Positions 1 through 14,189 of a stretch of DNA of 64,000 nucleotides are shown in pieces (position 1 is the first letter of the stretch; each line of letters begins with the position of its first letter). The translations under genes were made by a program, and so were the position numbers. The notes under the pieces were generated by a model. That model saw only the letters and a program-made list of their open reading frames with translations, was not told the DNA's origin and searched no databases. The stretch is from Karalla daura (Eukaryota; Chordata; Actinopteri; Chaetodontiformes; Leiognathidae), in the NCBI GenBank assembly GCA_029224185.1, contig CM055196.1, positions 13,580,009 through 13,644,008 of the forward strand, given 5' to 3'.

Positions 1-311
1 CCCCAATCAACATGAGCGAGTAAGAGCAGTCAGAACGTATAAGGGAGAAAGTCCTGAGGAAGAAGCTGACCCTCTGGTGACTCTCTCACCCAGAGGGGTG
101 GCAGCGGCACTTGCTGTGTGTGTTTCAGTGCAATCTGTGGAGCAGATGGCTGGAGTCCTGGGCAGAGAGCAGCAGGTCTCCGCCTGCATGTCACCAAGAT
201 GATGTGAGCTGGCTCCCTCCGAGCCGCAGTTAATGCCTTCCTTTAAAACAGACTTGTTAAAGGGGGTCTGGGCAGAACTCAACTCACAGACTCTTTGCAA
301 AAGAACAATAG

Positions 312-392
<81 letters not shown>

Positions 393-514
393 AGATCTCT
401 ATCTCTCTTCCTCCTGCCCCATGTAGATGGTAGTAAATGTGTACTAATTTTGGGTACTACGTTTGCCCTCGTTCTATAGATAGATAGATAGATAGATTGT
501 ACGGGCACACAGGC

Positions 515-559
<45 letters not shown>

Positions 560-651
560 TATAGGCCTCACCAAGACACAACCAGAACACAACAAAGTAA
601 TTAAATGTTAAGTGTATTTTATACACACACGCACACACACATATATATATA

Positions 652-694
<43 letters not shown>
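1..694. repeat. Cluster of microsatellites: CT (314-392), GATA (476-496), TA/CA (517-560 and 620-694)
   Basis: The CT tract is nearly pure for about 79 bp, followed by short GATA and compound TA/CA tracts. The open frames here are low-complexity artefacts. Outside the tracts (1-310) I see nothing recognisable. Confidence 0.95.
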
Positions 695-696
<2 letters not shown>

Positions 697-1262
697 CTTT
701 AAAGGTTTTTCAAGCATTTCTTTGATAAATTGTTAATGTCTAAAGCAACAGATGATAACAGGATGAAATATCTGACACATGATGGTGTTAATCATGTTCC
801 TAAAAAAAGTATATTTTCATTAAAAAAAATTATCTTAATACTCCAATGAAACATTCCTGCTCACTAATTTCCACCGTTCCTACCAACAGCTTTAATAAAC
901 CTAAGAGCAGGAATAGGAAGGTGATTGATTAATATGACGCAGGTTAAAGATGTGAAGCATTTTGAATTGCCTGACTAATGTGCCCTCCAACTGCAAAGTC
1001 AAAGAGTAATTGTGGACATTAGAGTTTCTCTATTAGAAGATGATGACCTGGAGTAAGCCATTTTACATTGACTTTGATTGAGAAGTTTCTGCTTGCGACG
1101 AAACCATCGAAGCAGAAATCGCTTCCGATGGAAATAAACATTGGCTCGCCTTTTGTCCGTCCGCCTCTCCCTCTGCCACTTACTGTAGGCTTTAATCTTG
1201 GTTACTGGCAGGTAGAGCAGCCGAGGCCGAGCTGTGTGAGGTGCAAGTGGCAGAGCCTCTAT

Positions 1263-1283
1263 CTCTCCCTCCCTCTCTCTCTG

Positions 1284-1317
<34 letters not shown>

Positions 1318-1320
1318 GCT
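1263..1320. repeat. CT microsatellite
   Basis: An imperfect CT-rich tract with interruptions GT and TT. Open frames across it are artefacts. Confidence 0.9.
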
Positions 1321-1550
1321 CTCCTCGTATTATATAAAGAGTGGCAGCAGGCAGAGTGACAGACTGCCCCAAGAGATGACACCTGTCACTGAGGGGAGTG
1401 CTGCTAATCTACAAGCCTCATTTTGTTTGAACTCTTTGTCACCTTGCCGTCAAATCCTCATCTTCTCAGTCACTGCCAGCTTCGCTCCCCTCTGCTTCCC
1501 GGCTCACTCTGCTTTGCCCAATCTCTCCACAATATACCTCCACCATCCCC

Positions 1551-1555
1551 ACACG

Positions 1556-1587
<32 letters not shown>

Positions 1588-1602
1588 CACACACACACAC
1601 AG
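1551..1602. repeat. CA microsatellite
   Basis: A CA tract with two CG interruptions. Confidence 0.95.
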
Positions 1603-1692
1603 CATGCAGCTCCAGACAAACCACTGTTTGTATTCCATCATACGCACCTTTTATTTGTTCAACGACTATTGTATTTTTGTGGGTATTTTTGG

Positions 1693-1704
1693 TATATATA
1701 AACA

Positions 1705-1740
<36 letters not shown>
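1693..1740. repeat. TA microsatellite
   Basis: A TA tract with two point interruptions. Confidence 0.95.
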
Positions 1741-3929
1741 AAATGTAAAACCACATCAGCTCTACGTCTCTGCCAGAGGTGTTAAATGGCTTACAACGTG
1801 TGAGAGGATGAGATGATGCGTCCTTGTTCAAATGTTTTTATTTTGCGAACAAAGCCCCATTCATTCATATTGAGATTTGTCTAAGTTAAAGTGATCTGAA
1901 TAGAAATGCAGTCTGGAGTGGCCTGGTCTCTATGGAACAGCACACTCCACCCCCCTGGCCAAATATCTATATTGTCCACTTCTACAGACTGTGCTTTGTA
2001 ATTATAATATAATTCATTATGTCTATGCCGCATGTGTCACAAAGGAGGAGTCCTCCCCAAAATCCTCCTGCGCTGTTCAGGCTGACCAGACACATTCTTG
2101 TTCCCATTTTAAAGCCCGCGGCTTGGAAATACCCTCTCACACCCCCGTAAACAATGGATTTTCCTATTTTGCTTAATTGAGATATCACCCTGCAAATCTG
2201 ACAGCTCGCACCAGCCCCGAACTCCGCGCTGTGGAAAAATCTATATGGTGACAGCAAATGCACAGGAAAAGGCCAAATAAGAGCAAATGAGAGAGAATAT
2301 GATATTATTAATGATAATAATAATTTGTGGTTTCAGTATGCCTCATTAGATACCTGTCAGAATGTACACAATGCCACTTAATGATCCAATTATTAATGTA
2401 GAAACCATGATAAACATTCATGTACATGTTAAGTTTTTCCCCTTCTTTAAGATAAATTGTGACAGCAGAGAGAGGGGGGAAAAACACGATATAATCCAAG
2501 TTGCAGTGGAGGCATCAGCCAACTTCTTTTAATGCCTCTATTAAGTGGAATTATCTTTTCCAGACACATTTTGTATGAATGCGTCCAAAAAAAATCCCCA
2601 TTCCATTTGGATTGCACGGGGGTTTAATTTAATCCTTTTGCTTATTAAAAAAAATAAGATGCAGCATCTTTAACAATAGAAAGGCTAGTCTGCATGGAAC
2701 ACAATGGTTAAGGTTAAATTGAAGGTTGTGTGTACCCTTTGCTGTATTAGAAGCGCATTCATATTCAAATAAAAGCAGCATCACAGGTTCATGTTGCATA
2801 GCCGTGTGCAATTGTGCATCTGCACACACAAAGCAAGACGCGATGCAGGGTTACAGTTTTCTCAGAGTAGAAATGAACAGCACCCCCCCCCCTCATTTTG
2901 CAATTGCTTCAACATTGGGAAAGCAATAATTCATTGAACTTAACGGCTCTCAGAGTTGATAGCTGGCCCTGTTGTAACATACAGAAGAAGGCTGTGCAGT
3001 GGAAAGTATTATATTAGTCATGATTCTCGACACACACTTCCCTGCTATCTGATTGTTAGCTGACAGCGTAACCACAGCACATGCAGCAGCAGCGCTGTCA
3101 AACTGAGAAATCCCCCATCTGACAGAAGTCAGTCGCTTCACACCACACCAGCCGTGTTAACATTTGGGACGCACATTTTGCTAATGGGCTTCAGGCCATC
3201 TGCAAAAAAAGAAAAAAAAGAAGAAGAAAAAAAACACAAGTTAAGGGCGAACATGGGAACCCACCCAATTTTTTTTTTTGCGTCATTCAGCCTGATGTTT
3301 GTGCAAGATGTGTTTCCTGTCGGCCGAGGAAATTGAAAACCAATCAGAAAGCAGAACCAATATTTGAATAGTTACCAATCGACTGAGAATGAAATCTCCA
3401 AAACTGTTGAAGCTACCCTAAAGAGTTGGATAATAAACGATAGTTGTAAGTGCATTCTGCTTATACGATGACATGCTAACTTAGCGGTGCACTGGCAAAA
3501 TGTTCAATCACAAGGCGTCGTGCCAGTATTTCTTTTATTGGTTTCAACACACAAACTTTCAAGGCACTGTAGGAAATATCATTCAATACTAATCAAGGTT
3601 AATAAATGCAATCTGAGACTATTGACGTTGATAAATGAGAAGCTTTTATAACTTCAACCGTGTTTGCACATCAGACAGCAGAGAGCGGAACATGTTTGTA
3701 GCCAGTGTGCAAAGCAAAACTGAAGATCAAACATGTCTTGTCTCATGTTTTCACCAGTTTTCTCTGTGAGATGGAAAAGTAAAGGCGTAGCAGTTAAAAG
3801 ACAATTTTGACATTGATTGTTACAAGGAACATATGCCAATGTGAGTTAAAGCTCTATCATCAGACCGGACATTTTTGGGCTGTCTCGTATTCTTCTGATT
3901 CTCAGAGTACCAACGTTTGCCTGTGGTAA
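1741..3929. other. Intergenic, no gene seen; possible regulatory blocks
   Basis: Mostly AT-rich unique sequence. The stretch 1950-2330 has balanced composition and contains AATTGAGATATC and other AT-core motifs, so it may be a regulatory element. Short A- and C-runs occur at 2882-2892 and 3205-3232. Confidence 0.5.
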
Positions 3930-4150
3930 TCCATCCTCCATTATCTTTTCTGCTTTGTACCCAATGGTGTCTGGTATCTCCAGTACACCTGCCACTCAGC
4001 CTCACCCTGCATGTTTTTGGACTGTGAGAGGAAACGAAAGTACCCAGAGAAAACTAGCATGCAAACATGATAACACCACACAGATTGAAACTGAGAACCT
4101 TCTTGCTGCCAGGCGACAGCTCTATTAACCAAATCCTCAGTATCGCCCAC
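3930..4150 (+). repeat. Interspersed repeat copy A
   Basis: This shares two landmark blocks with three other copies in the window: an upstream block around CATTATCTTTTCTGCTTTGT and a downstream block CATGTTTTTGGACTGTG followed by GAGAAAAC and a CTTCTTGCTG motif. The landmarks match a repeat I recognise as abundant in teleost genomes but cannot name safely. The copies are strongly diverged, so old. No coding capacity. Confidence 0.7.
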
Positions 4151-4860
4151 ATCAAAAATCACAGTAAAGTCTTTTCAAGAACTTACAGCAGCTTATAGAA
4201 TTAAAGCTAAATCGTTGAGCAACAAATGTAAATCAACAAAACTGATTGTGTTTCTGTTGATGCAAATGCACTGTTAATTTTTTGTTCTTTTTTCAGTCGT
4301 TATTGTGACAGATGTTTGCAAATCAACAGCTCCATAATAAGATGAGTAAAATTTGGACCCAAATGTTGTGCTTACAGACAGTGCAGTCATATTTATTAAT
4401 ATAGTAATCACAAATGAGCACCTCGCAAACATGTCTGACTTTCTGTCAAAACTTGTCAATAAATCTGTGTTTAAATGCGACGGCTCGCCTCGTATCTTCA
4501 TCGTCATTTTGTCATTTGGTTTATACATCATAGAATTAACTGCACACAAACACACTGAATCATTTAAATAACCTTCATTTCAGAGGCTGATGCATAGTCT
4601 TTCCCCATCCCCCTGTCTTTGTGTCTGGGGAAAGTCACGTGGCTGTTGGGGAAACAAATAATTTCTCTGGCCGTATTCAGAACGTGTCTAAGAAAAGCGC
4701 AGCAGCTTGTCTTGGGAGTCAAGAACTTGGTACAATGTCTTCTGCGATGGGATGGCCAACACAAATGGGCTGGCGCACCTACCCAATTAACACCCTGCCT
4801 GCCAATCCCTGTCAGGTCACACTCTGACTCCCATGGCATGCTCTACCTGTCTCTGCTGCT
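4151..4860. other. Intergenic, no gene seen
   Basis: AT-rich unique sequence with short frames that match nothing I know. I see no regulatory signature I would defend. Confidence 0.5.
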
Positions 4861-5130
4861 CTGAACACATGCCCACCTCCAATATAGAATTAACGCCACT
4901 TTTCACCTGGTCACGCTGACATGCCATAGATTAGACTGGTGCAGCATGGAGATATGCTAGGCACTCCAAATGAGGGCACCCGGGGTTAAGATTTCAAATG
5001 CAGTGGGGCTATTGTTTCGCCACTCCTTTAATATTAATTAAACTCTGAGGTGAAAATGTTCTTTACCAAACTACTGCTTAATTCCTCCACCAGTGAGCAC
5101 CTGATAAGAGATTCTATTTAATGGCCGCCT
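4861..5130. promoter_or_regulatory. Candidate conserved regulatory element
   Basis: A non-repetitive block with a SOX core ATTGTT (5011-5016), a homeodomain-type ATTAATTA (5033-5040), an E-box CACCTG (5098-5103) overlapping a GATA motif (CTGATAAG). No reading frame. Judged by texture and motifs only. Confidence 0.35.
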
Positions 5131-6036
5131 AGATGTTACAACTTATCACAACTGTGAGGACCTTAATAAGACCAGCAAGCTACTGGGGGCTGAGTGCTTC
5201 TCCTCTCCTTATTTTCTTGCCACATATATGCATTTTATTTACTTTCTATAATGCATCTTTTAATCTATTTTTATGCTGTAATCCCAAAACAGAACTTTAT
5301 GCAAATGGTTACTCAACCTTGCTGCAGAAACTGTAATATTTCTCAGAGACGTTGACAGCACATGACAGCACATTTCTGCATATATTTATCTGTATCTGTT
5401 TTGCATTATTAATCAGGCTATAGTTCAGTAGGTGATTTTAAGAGAGTTGAAGAAGTTAGTTACACCTCTGTCTTTGCTCAAAATGTGGATGTGCAGCTGT
5501 TGTATATTGTAGCTAGCACAACATCTGTTGGATGTGCAGGATTTGCACCTTGAAGATGATGGAAAGGAAGCTTGGTAAATAGTTCATAAATACAGCTGGC
5601 AAACAGCTTTTCTGGGGTCAAAACTGAAGTGCAACAAGCAGAGGAAACTGCAAACAAGTGCAGCAAGGGCCAGTAGGGCAGGTCTCCGCTTACTCTTCTG
5701 TCTGTCAAATCTCTGCTTGTCTGCTGATGATGAGCGCAGGCTTTCGCTTCATCACTGTCACTGACTTTCTCTATGGAAAGGTTGTGTTTCTTCTGACGGC
5801 ATGCACAAACACGTTGTTGAGACATAAGTTAAGCAGAAGCCGCAGGACTCACAGGTTGCCGACCAGCTAGGGAATCTTGTAACAGGGAGAAAATGCTACG
5901 GTTTCTGCAATAAACTGAAGAAAATATGCTTACACATAATGCAAAGCTGTACTGAATGTGGTGACAAAGATGCTTAGGTGCTTAGGCTTTTTGGAGCAGC
6001 ATTGGTCTGGCACAGGTGTCATACTTCACAGCGGGT
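5131..6036. other. Intergenic, no gene seen
   Basis: Unique AT-rich sequence. The longest frame (115 codons, minus strand) has no recognisable domain. Confidence 0.5.
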
Positions 6037-6285
6037 TCATCCAGTTATTTTCTTCCCTGCTTTGTACCTTGACAGTGTTGTGGAGGGTCTGATGGAGCCA
6101 GGGCAGGGAATACACCCAGGTTTGCTTTTGTATTCCTATTCCCATTCTCATGCTCACACATTTATTGGAAATCTGGAGTTTACAGTTGATTTAAACAAAC
6201 ATGTTTTTGGACTGTGGGGCAAACCCAGAGTACTAACCATAAAACCTGTGACATTCTTGCTGTGAGGCAACAGTACTGCCCAACA
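6037..6285 (+). repeat. Interspersed repeat copy B
   Basis: Same landmarks as copy A: TTCCCTGCTTTGTACC, then CATGTTTTTGGACTGTGGGG, AGAGTACTAACC and ATTCTTGCTGTGAGGCAACA. Same orientation as the others. The 95-codon frame across it is a by-product of the repeat. Confidence 0.75.
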
Positions 6286-9200
6286 ATGCTGGTGAGTATA
6301 GTACATGTATAGTATATACTGCCTTTTAATTAGTTTTATTTGAATAGAGTGCATAGTTTTGTATTTGTATGTACTGTACATGGTTCATTAGGTGATGAAC
6401 TGTGTACACCCTCAGGTTAAGTTTAAGTTTTGCTAAGTTTCCAAAAAACACACAAACACACTTGGCCATGTCTTCAGATAAGGTCCTGGATGTTAAGACA
6501 AACTTCAGGCATCAGTGTTTAATAACTTTAACTGAAAAATATGCTGCTGTCAGAGAAAGCACAAAGTTGTACGAAATGGTTTTCTTAATCACATGGCGTG
6601 TTGTAAAATGTGTTGATAAGACATTGACTTAATGCTTTTGCTAGTAATTGCTAGTAGACTGCCATCCTAAATGGATGGCAATCAACCTGAATCAGGATAC
6701 CCCAACGATGTGACTGCCATCTTCTACCGCCGGGATGCCTTCTCTCTGTTGGGAAACTCACAACATGTCAGTTGTCAGACCGTCTTCATACAGCCCACTC
6801 ATTTCTCAAAATTTCTCAACATGTCACAACATTTTTTAGCGAACACGTCCAAGGATTTCCTTTTTTTGGCCACAGTATTTCCTGAGGATAATGAGAAGGA
6901 TGTTTTAGCTTTGGTTATGCAGCTTAGGGATCTCTGTGGAGGTGATGCATGGTCTCAGCATATAGAGTATTTCAACAAAACCACTGTGAGGTTCATTTTT
7001 CTCTTTAGGATGAGGTGACATATTGACCATGAAGTTTTAATGTAGTGCTATCATTGTTTTCAGATTACACTTGATATAAAGCCAGACATTTTCTGTTTTA
7101 TTGGCACTTATTAATGCCTTATAGTGGGGGTCAGACTACTTTAAGGTTATGGCAATTATTTTATTCCCTTTTCAACTGCAATGGCTTAGTTTGTTAAATG
7201 GCTATGTAGTTATAGAGAGGTCATTAAAGAAGCTTTATAATGACTAATCAAGAGACAATATGACACTAATATGTATGTGAACAAGCGCCTCGTAAACGAT
7301 CATTATGAAGTGCATCTTAACATTAGGTGTTATAGTTTCCCAGAAATGTCAAAAATTACTCGTGTGACAAGTGTGAATAACATATAACACTAGTTCCAGG
7401 TCTTATATTGCCAGAAATAATTCATGGTGCAATGTCATAGTGTGGATATTGAGGTGTATGAAAAAAGGCTTGTGGTTTTTATTCTAGCCATGACCAGAAC
7501 AACCACACTTACAAAGAATATCTTGTGTTTGGTTATTTTGATTGTTGTTGTTGTAGCCACGTTGATTGAAGCCTTCAAAGGGAAACAGGTAAGGCGAGTT
7601 ATCCCCAGCCCAAAGCCCATCCTCCGTCAAATGGCCTCAGGTGGTCCTCTGTGCAGATAAGAGTTGGTAGAATTTGATACATGACTCCCTGTGTGCACAT
7701 GTAAAAATGTAATAATACTACTCTGTCAGCTTTAACCAGGGAAATATCATTACTGCCAAGTTTGCCAGAGATAGATTTTGCTATCCTGGCACGTTACAAA
7801 CCATTAACATGAAGCAAAGACGTATCACTTACCAGGACCAAGCATTGCATGGGAAAGGCTACACTCACCTCAGTGGATCCCAGCGGATATTAAACTAATG
7901 GCTCTGGATTCCAGTGGGCATCTTAACGGAGAGATCCTCTTTATTATGCTGGAAGTCAATGGCACAAATATGATCTGGGTGATGTGGAGCTTTCAGGAGG
8001 ACTCAACCCAGCGGCTTTGTCGGAAGGGGTGCAGCTTGTCCACACTGCATGTAATTTGCGGATTCTTTACACTGTATTGTGCACGCTGACAGGTTTGTGA
8101 TTTGTTTGCACTTCATGGGTGTCTAATTGATTAAGATTAAAGGAGGACAGTTTGCCTGGCTGGTGGAGGAAATTCCAGGCTGATTTGTATTTGCCATGCC
8201 CGTCTCTTTTTTTTTTTTTTTGAAGCGCGAGGAGACCCTCTAACTACACACCTAACATGAGCCAACACAGGCCACATGCTGCTCTGCATGCTGGTTCACA
8301 TGCACCGCATGACACAGCAGCTGAATAAAGCCATCACTTACTCACTAAACAACTGTGGCGTCGCTGTCTGCTGGGAGATTTACCGTTTCCGTCTGAGCAG
8401 AGGAACTCAACTCCAACTTCTTCTCGTGTTTTAACTCATAAAATATAAGTGGAAAAAAAGGCAACTTTTAAAGGCATTTTTTTTTTAAATGTCAATGTTT
8501 AATATAATAGAATCAATTGAATGTATGTGTTTAGATGGAATGTTATAACACTGAAACTGAGAAGAAATAATCTTTAAGTGGTGAATTAAGAAATGAATGA
8601 CATTAGAAAGTCAAAGAAATTATTTTCCCTGACAGTACTCACATAGGCTGTTCAGACCCTGTGATGTAATTATACTTGAATGGACAGAAAACCTGAAAGT
8701 GTTACTCGTCTTAATTAAACCATAAATTTGAAAGGTGGAACTGAAGAGGGCTGAATAACAAAGGAAAATATTATGTCAAAGTCAGAGAAGTGGTTTTATT
8801 TTCTACTGCAAGCTAAACTACAAAGTACAACAACTGAATCCTGTGCTCCTTCACTCGCTTTGATAGTGGACCACCATGTTATAAATAATGTATTAAAGGA
8901 TTTACAATGCAGAGAAAGAGAGCTGCTTTCAGGGGAATGAAAGTTCCTTTACTAGTGCGTGGGTAAAAAAAAAAAAAAACATGTTAACTCTTTGCTGTCC
9001 GAACCCAATCTGAGTTATAAAAGACTTCATATATTTTCTTTTGTATTGTCCAGGTTAAGAGAGTGTTTGGTTTCCTTTCTACAGTTTGTGGTAGCTTATT
9101 TTTTCTGCCAAAAGGTGTCTGAGGCCTACTGGGACCACTTAAAAGTTTATGCAGAGCACTAGCCAAGTTGGACAAAAAAGCCTTGAAGTATACACACACT

Positions 9201-12200
9201 GGCCCCTTTCTCAGAACCTCTCAGCTCTGGCTAGGGGGAGTGTTGTTGGTTTATGAGAGGGAAAATAGCCCCAGCCTTCTGCAAAAGTGAAATGGGATTA
9301 AGGCCTTTGTTCGGCCCACAATGGCGAGGGGAATTAGCAATAGTTGTAGGCACTTAGAAGAGCTCTCACACAGAAGCTTATCCCAGATTTTGCACAATAA
9401 TCATTTGAATATCAACAGTGTTTTGCAACTACAGCGCTAATGTATAAACCTCTCTCTCTTTTAGATATCGGAATCCCCGAAAGGATTTTTACCCATGGAC
9501 ACATCACAAATATTCACGCTCCTCATGAAGAATCATAAATTTGTGGTTCTTTGCACTCTTAAATGCAAACTTTTCAACATTTGTGTTGGCTTTGATACAG
9601 AAATCGTTTGTTTGGTAGATGATGTAAAATGTCACACTTTATCACATATAAATCACATATGGGCTTAAGTTAGTAAACATATGTGGGCTATGATATATAC
9701 CTGTTCTGACATTAGAAGGACAAATATTTATTTGCACATTGCCAGAATTTCTGGTCAATTTTACAACTGAATTCAGTATAAGAGACACCATCATATGAAC
9801 TTTTTATAAACTTTCTGTTTGTTGAGCATATTGCAGATTTTAGATTTTAAAGGCTTAAATAAACAATTTTAGAATGAGATTAGACGTTAAACTGATCAAC
9901 ACTGAAAAGTGCTGAACTGTGTTAATGGTGTTACATACTTTCACCTTAATGTGAACTTTAGATTTAATAGTGCATTGGTGATATCAGTACGGAGCCGCAG
10001 GACCTCTCTCTCTGTTTGAGTTCAGCTTTAGTCGTATGTGGGATCGGGCAGATCCACCACCGAGCATAACTCTCACACAGGAGGAATAATTCAGAGCTTC
10101 TGCCTCAGTAGAGTCTCACAAGACCGGCCCCAAGAAGTGTGATGGCCTCAGCATTTTTTTGCCCACACAGTGAAAACGTATTGTCCAAATCACAAAACAT
10201 TGAGTGAGATCAGCAGACTTGTCAAGAGGCCCTGGCTTGAATATGAATGATGAGAGAAGAGCAGGGTGGTCCTGGTGCTATTTGGTGTTAGGCAGGTGAA
10301 AATAAGCTCAACTGTCCCAGCCAGCTGCCCACAAATAGTGGAGCTGAGAGTTTATACATGTGTTTAAAGAGAAAAATATAGCTGTGTGGCATTTTCATGT
10401 AAATTAACACAAGTAACAAACACGTATCATCTGCAAACATTGGTGTAATTGACATAAATGTCTCAAATCTCTGCTGTGATTACAATGTTTAAAGCTCCAA
10501 CGTGCAATCACAACATTGTCGTCTGGAGACTCGAATCTGCAGGTACACTGCAAGTGCTCAAACTGAAATGGGAAATCTGGCAGGCTGGACTGGGTATCCT
10601 GAAAGCAAAGCCATGCATGCAATTTCTGTCAAAAAGAGGAAAATTAAGACATAACACGACCACCACCCCCCACCCAACCCTCCCACCGTCTTTCCTGTCC
10701 TTAACACATGCACGCACGCTAGTTCAATTCACTCGAGTGTCTGCATAGTTTCTGCATTCAACTGGATACAATGATGCACAAGATGAATAAAGTTATCTCT
10801 GCGGCTGAATGGGATGTTGCTGGTGGGAGGGAGCGGGGAGGTTCCCTATACGCCGGAGCTGAAAGGAGCTCGGCTTTGAGGGCCAGTGCTGCAGGGGTCA
10901 GGGCCCAGCTGCTTTCAGGGGTGAAAGGGACACCGAGCGGGCCGGACTGACTCAGGAAACCTAACAAAACCCCATCGTGTCAAATAAAGACATCCCAGAT
11001 TGGACCCTGACAGATCCCTTCCCGAAGTTGCTGAACACACTTCACACATTCAAACTTTTGCTCTAGTTTGTATTATGTGCCACAGTCAGCGTCTCATCTC
11101 ACTTCAAAATAGTGAAAATTATAAATCTTCCATTTTGTTTTAGTTTTTGGGGGTCTGAAAGCAACATTTCTACTCAGGTAGGATATATTTTTTGATCATT
11201 TCACGGTTCTAGAATTCTTCATTAAACTGATACTATATATTTAATGTCATAATAAAGAAACCCTCAGAATCATCTTACCCTCATGGTAATTTTTATCTTT
11301 TCTAATTTATTGCTTCATAGTACTCCATCACTTTAAGATTTACCAGCTTTTCTCTGCATGATCTCAAATTTAGAGCATTATCTGTTGAAAGAAAGGATAG
11401 TTTGTCATACACTTTATTCAAGTGTGTTGGTAAAATCACCAAACACTGCTCTCAAAGTGGTTTGCTGATAGGTTTTACTGTCAGTGATACTTCTATTTGA
11501 GTCTCATTTAGGGAAAAGAGAGCGAGGGAGAAAAGACATTAGGCATTTCCTGCCTGAGTTTACAGATTTCAAAGGGTGCAGAAATCCACTAAGTTTGAAT
11601 TTGCGGGGGGTAAGTAGGATAATAATCAGGCCACATTATAAGGAATTGATGGTTCATTTTCCCTGTCAGCAGTAGCAGAGCTTTGCCCAGAGATGTGCCG
11701 ACCTGTGCAGATGGGGTTCAAAGCCAATTTCCATGTTAAAAACTCCACACGGCTCAGAAATCCCTCTGACTGACTCTTGTTGATCAGAGTGTGTGACAAG
11801 CCCGTCTTCTAAAGCGGGCCTCCTCACGTCTGCTCGTCCTAAGTAGATGGAAGAGAACAAATATACAACAATCAGTCTGGCCAGGTTTGACTGTAGTAAT
11901 AGTGTTGTTTTCATGCATGCCCAGAGGCAATGACATAAAGACAAAAGAGAGCTCTGGAGCGTGCTGTCAAAATGGAAAATATGGCCCATTGTACGTGTCA
12001 TACAGTAATTACATGAACTGTAAAAAAAAAGAGAAATAGTCATCTTTTTTGTTTTGTTTTAGTCTCCCTTTCATCAAATGTATGTCAAGTGTCGTTACAA
12101 AGCTTTAATTCCTGCCAGAAAATCATTTCAGCCATTCATCACCAACGCACATTTAAATTCATTTTACTTCAGGCTGCTGCCTGCTCTTTTCCTTTCCTTT

Positions 12201-12959
12201 TCTTTTCTTTTCTTTTTTTTAATGCCTATGTGTCGAGTTTGCTCAGAGACAGAAAATCTGTGAGGAGAATAAAGAGATCATTGGGACGGCGTGAATTTGT
12301 TTGATGAGTTATGAGATGAACCAATTTTCTTTTAAAGAGGAAGGAGACAAGAAAAGGCAGAAAAATTCATCTGCCAAGTATGATCTTTGGGATCCTGTGG
12401 ACGTTTACGTCACTGCTGCCGCTGCTGCTGCCTGAATGCCGCGTGTGTGCCTGCACGCATGCAAAGAAGCTGCACCCGTAGCAACGTGCAGCGAGCAGGG
12501 AGGGACTGTTTTACTCATAAGTTGTGCACGTAATTACCATGTCCCAGAATTGGCTTCTTCTCTTTTTTTTCTCTCTCTTTCTCTTTTTTTTTTGGTAAAG
12601 ACATCTATCTTAATTGCAATCACATTTACTTCAAGACGAGAGGCAACTGGAGAACAGTCTCATTTTTTACACTTTGTTCTTGGTTCACTGTTATCACACG
12701 ACTCTGTGTAATGGTGTCTGTGCTGTAAAGCTGCCTTGCCTTGCCTGGTGCTACACAGCACCGGATATATTATATCCATTGAAATGGCTGCTGGCTGCAG
12801 AGCATTAAGTATGTGTGAGAACACAATCTTAGTGCACTGTATGCGACTAACAATAGATAGAGGCATGATGACTTATTAAACACAGCCAACCGGCAGCATG
12901 GCTTTTCTCATTACCTTTTTTTTTCTTTTTTCCAATTCCCTGCCTGTAAAAAAAAAAAA
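6286..12959. other. Intergenic, no supported gene
   Basis: Unique sequence, mostly AT-rich, with poly-T at 8206-8221 and A-runs. A 115-codon ATG frame at 6671-7018 has unbiased composition but no domain I recognise, no neighbouring exon signals and no promoter I can defend. The stretches 7880-8100, 9200-9400 and 10000-10340 are non-repetitive, nearer 45% GC, and may be regulatory. A C/T-rich run lies at 12185-12220. Confidence 0.5.
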
Positions 12960-13260
12960 AAAAAAAGCCTATGGGCCTGGTGACAAAACTCTTGCCATGT
13001 AATTCTCTCCCGGGCTGCTTTTCATCAAGCCGATTTCGTGGAGAAATATGAAGCTGATTTTATCGTACTCTATAAATTCACAAAAGGCCCTCGAGTTGCC
13101 CCCCATGGAAGACATACCTCATCTCAGTGATGTGCCACCACTATTGCTGATCCCAAGCGCCTGATAACGCCGCCTCTCCTTTTTAATGATTTGACAGGCG
13201 TCAGACATGAGTCCTATAGACGCAGCATTTTTTAATACACTTTTCTTTGCTTGTTTACAC
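12960..13260. promoter_or_regulatory. Candidate conserved regulatory element
   Basis: A non-repetitive block after a poly-A run, with a MEIS-type TGACAG (13192-13197) next to TTTAATGATT and several AT-core motifs. No reading frame of note. Conservation not tested. Confidence 0.4.
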
Positions 13261-14189
13261 CATATCTATCATCTCTCTCCCTCTCGATAAGTGATATATA
13301 TATTAAACCCTACAGCAGCTTTCCCATTACGTCCATTGTGTTGTTCTGCACAAAAAAGATCTTCAAAATGGTGAACATTTTGAGTTCTGCAGCTCCAGGT
13401 GCATGTTATTTCTGCAGAGATTTTTATTTATGTATTTAGATCCCAGCCAGCGTGCCTGTTTCATGTCATCAACACACCTATAAATCTCATCCAGAGTGCC
13501 CCACAATGCCTTTGTTCCTGTAGAAACTGTGTCATTAATCTGCAGAACAGGTAAATAATAACAATTCAGAGCCGTCAAGTCAGCTGCAAATAGCAAAATG
13601 ACACATTAGACAAACTACAAATTAGTTATTGGGGGGAACCAGAAGCAAATAAGCACTAATAAGACAGTTACTGTCATATTCTGTTACAATTTATGTGTTT
13701 GAATTTGCGTCCGTTTTAACCATTTGTATTTGCTTCCCTCTCATCTGTTTCTCTCATGTGGTTTGTGCAACGTCCTGGCGTACAGCAGAGATTGTCGCCT
13801 TTGAAATGTTTTGACTATCGTGTCATTTTAAAAAACTTTCATCACGCATGGCTACCTAATCAATTGAAATTCAGTTGCCTTAGCCCCAAGCTTGGGTGTA
13901 ACAGAGCAGCTTTCATCAAACCAGACTTTTAAAAAAATAAATAAAAAATTGAAATCCTGCTCAGCAGGAAGATTTCTGAGTGGAACAGAATGAGTGTATG
14001 TTCGAAGTTGGAAGTTTTCAACTGGTTTTATGCATTGTTTTAATTTCATCGCTTAGCTGTCACAATGCTTTAAAGGAGTTGAGATGTTTGTGGTTTAGGA
14101 TTTTTCTGTGTATATAATGTCTCCACGTGTCATTCTTGGCAGTTTTGATCAATGCGTCCTGGACTAACATGCCCCCTCCCCAACTCCAT
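13261..14189. other. Intergenic, no gene seen
   Basis: Unique AT-rich sequence with no signal I would defend. Confidence 0.5.
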
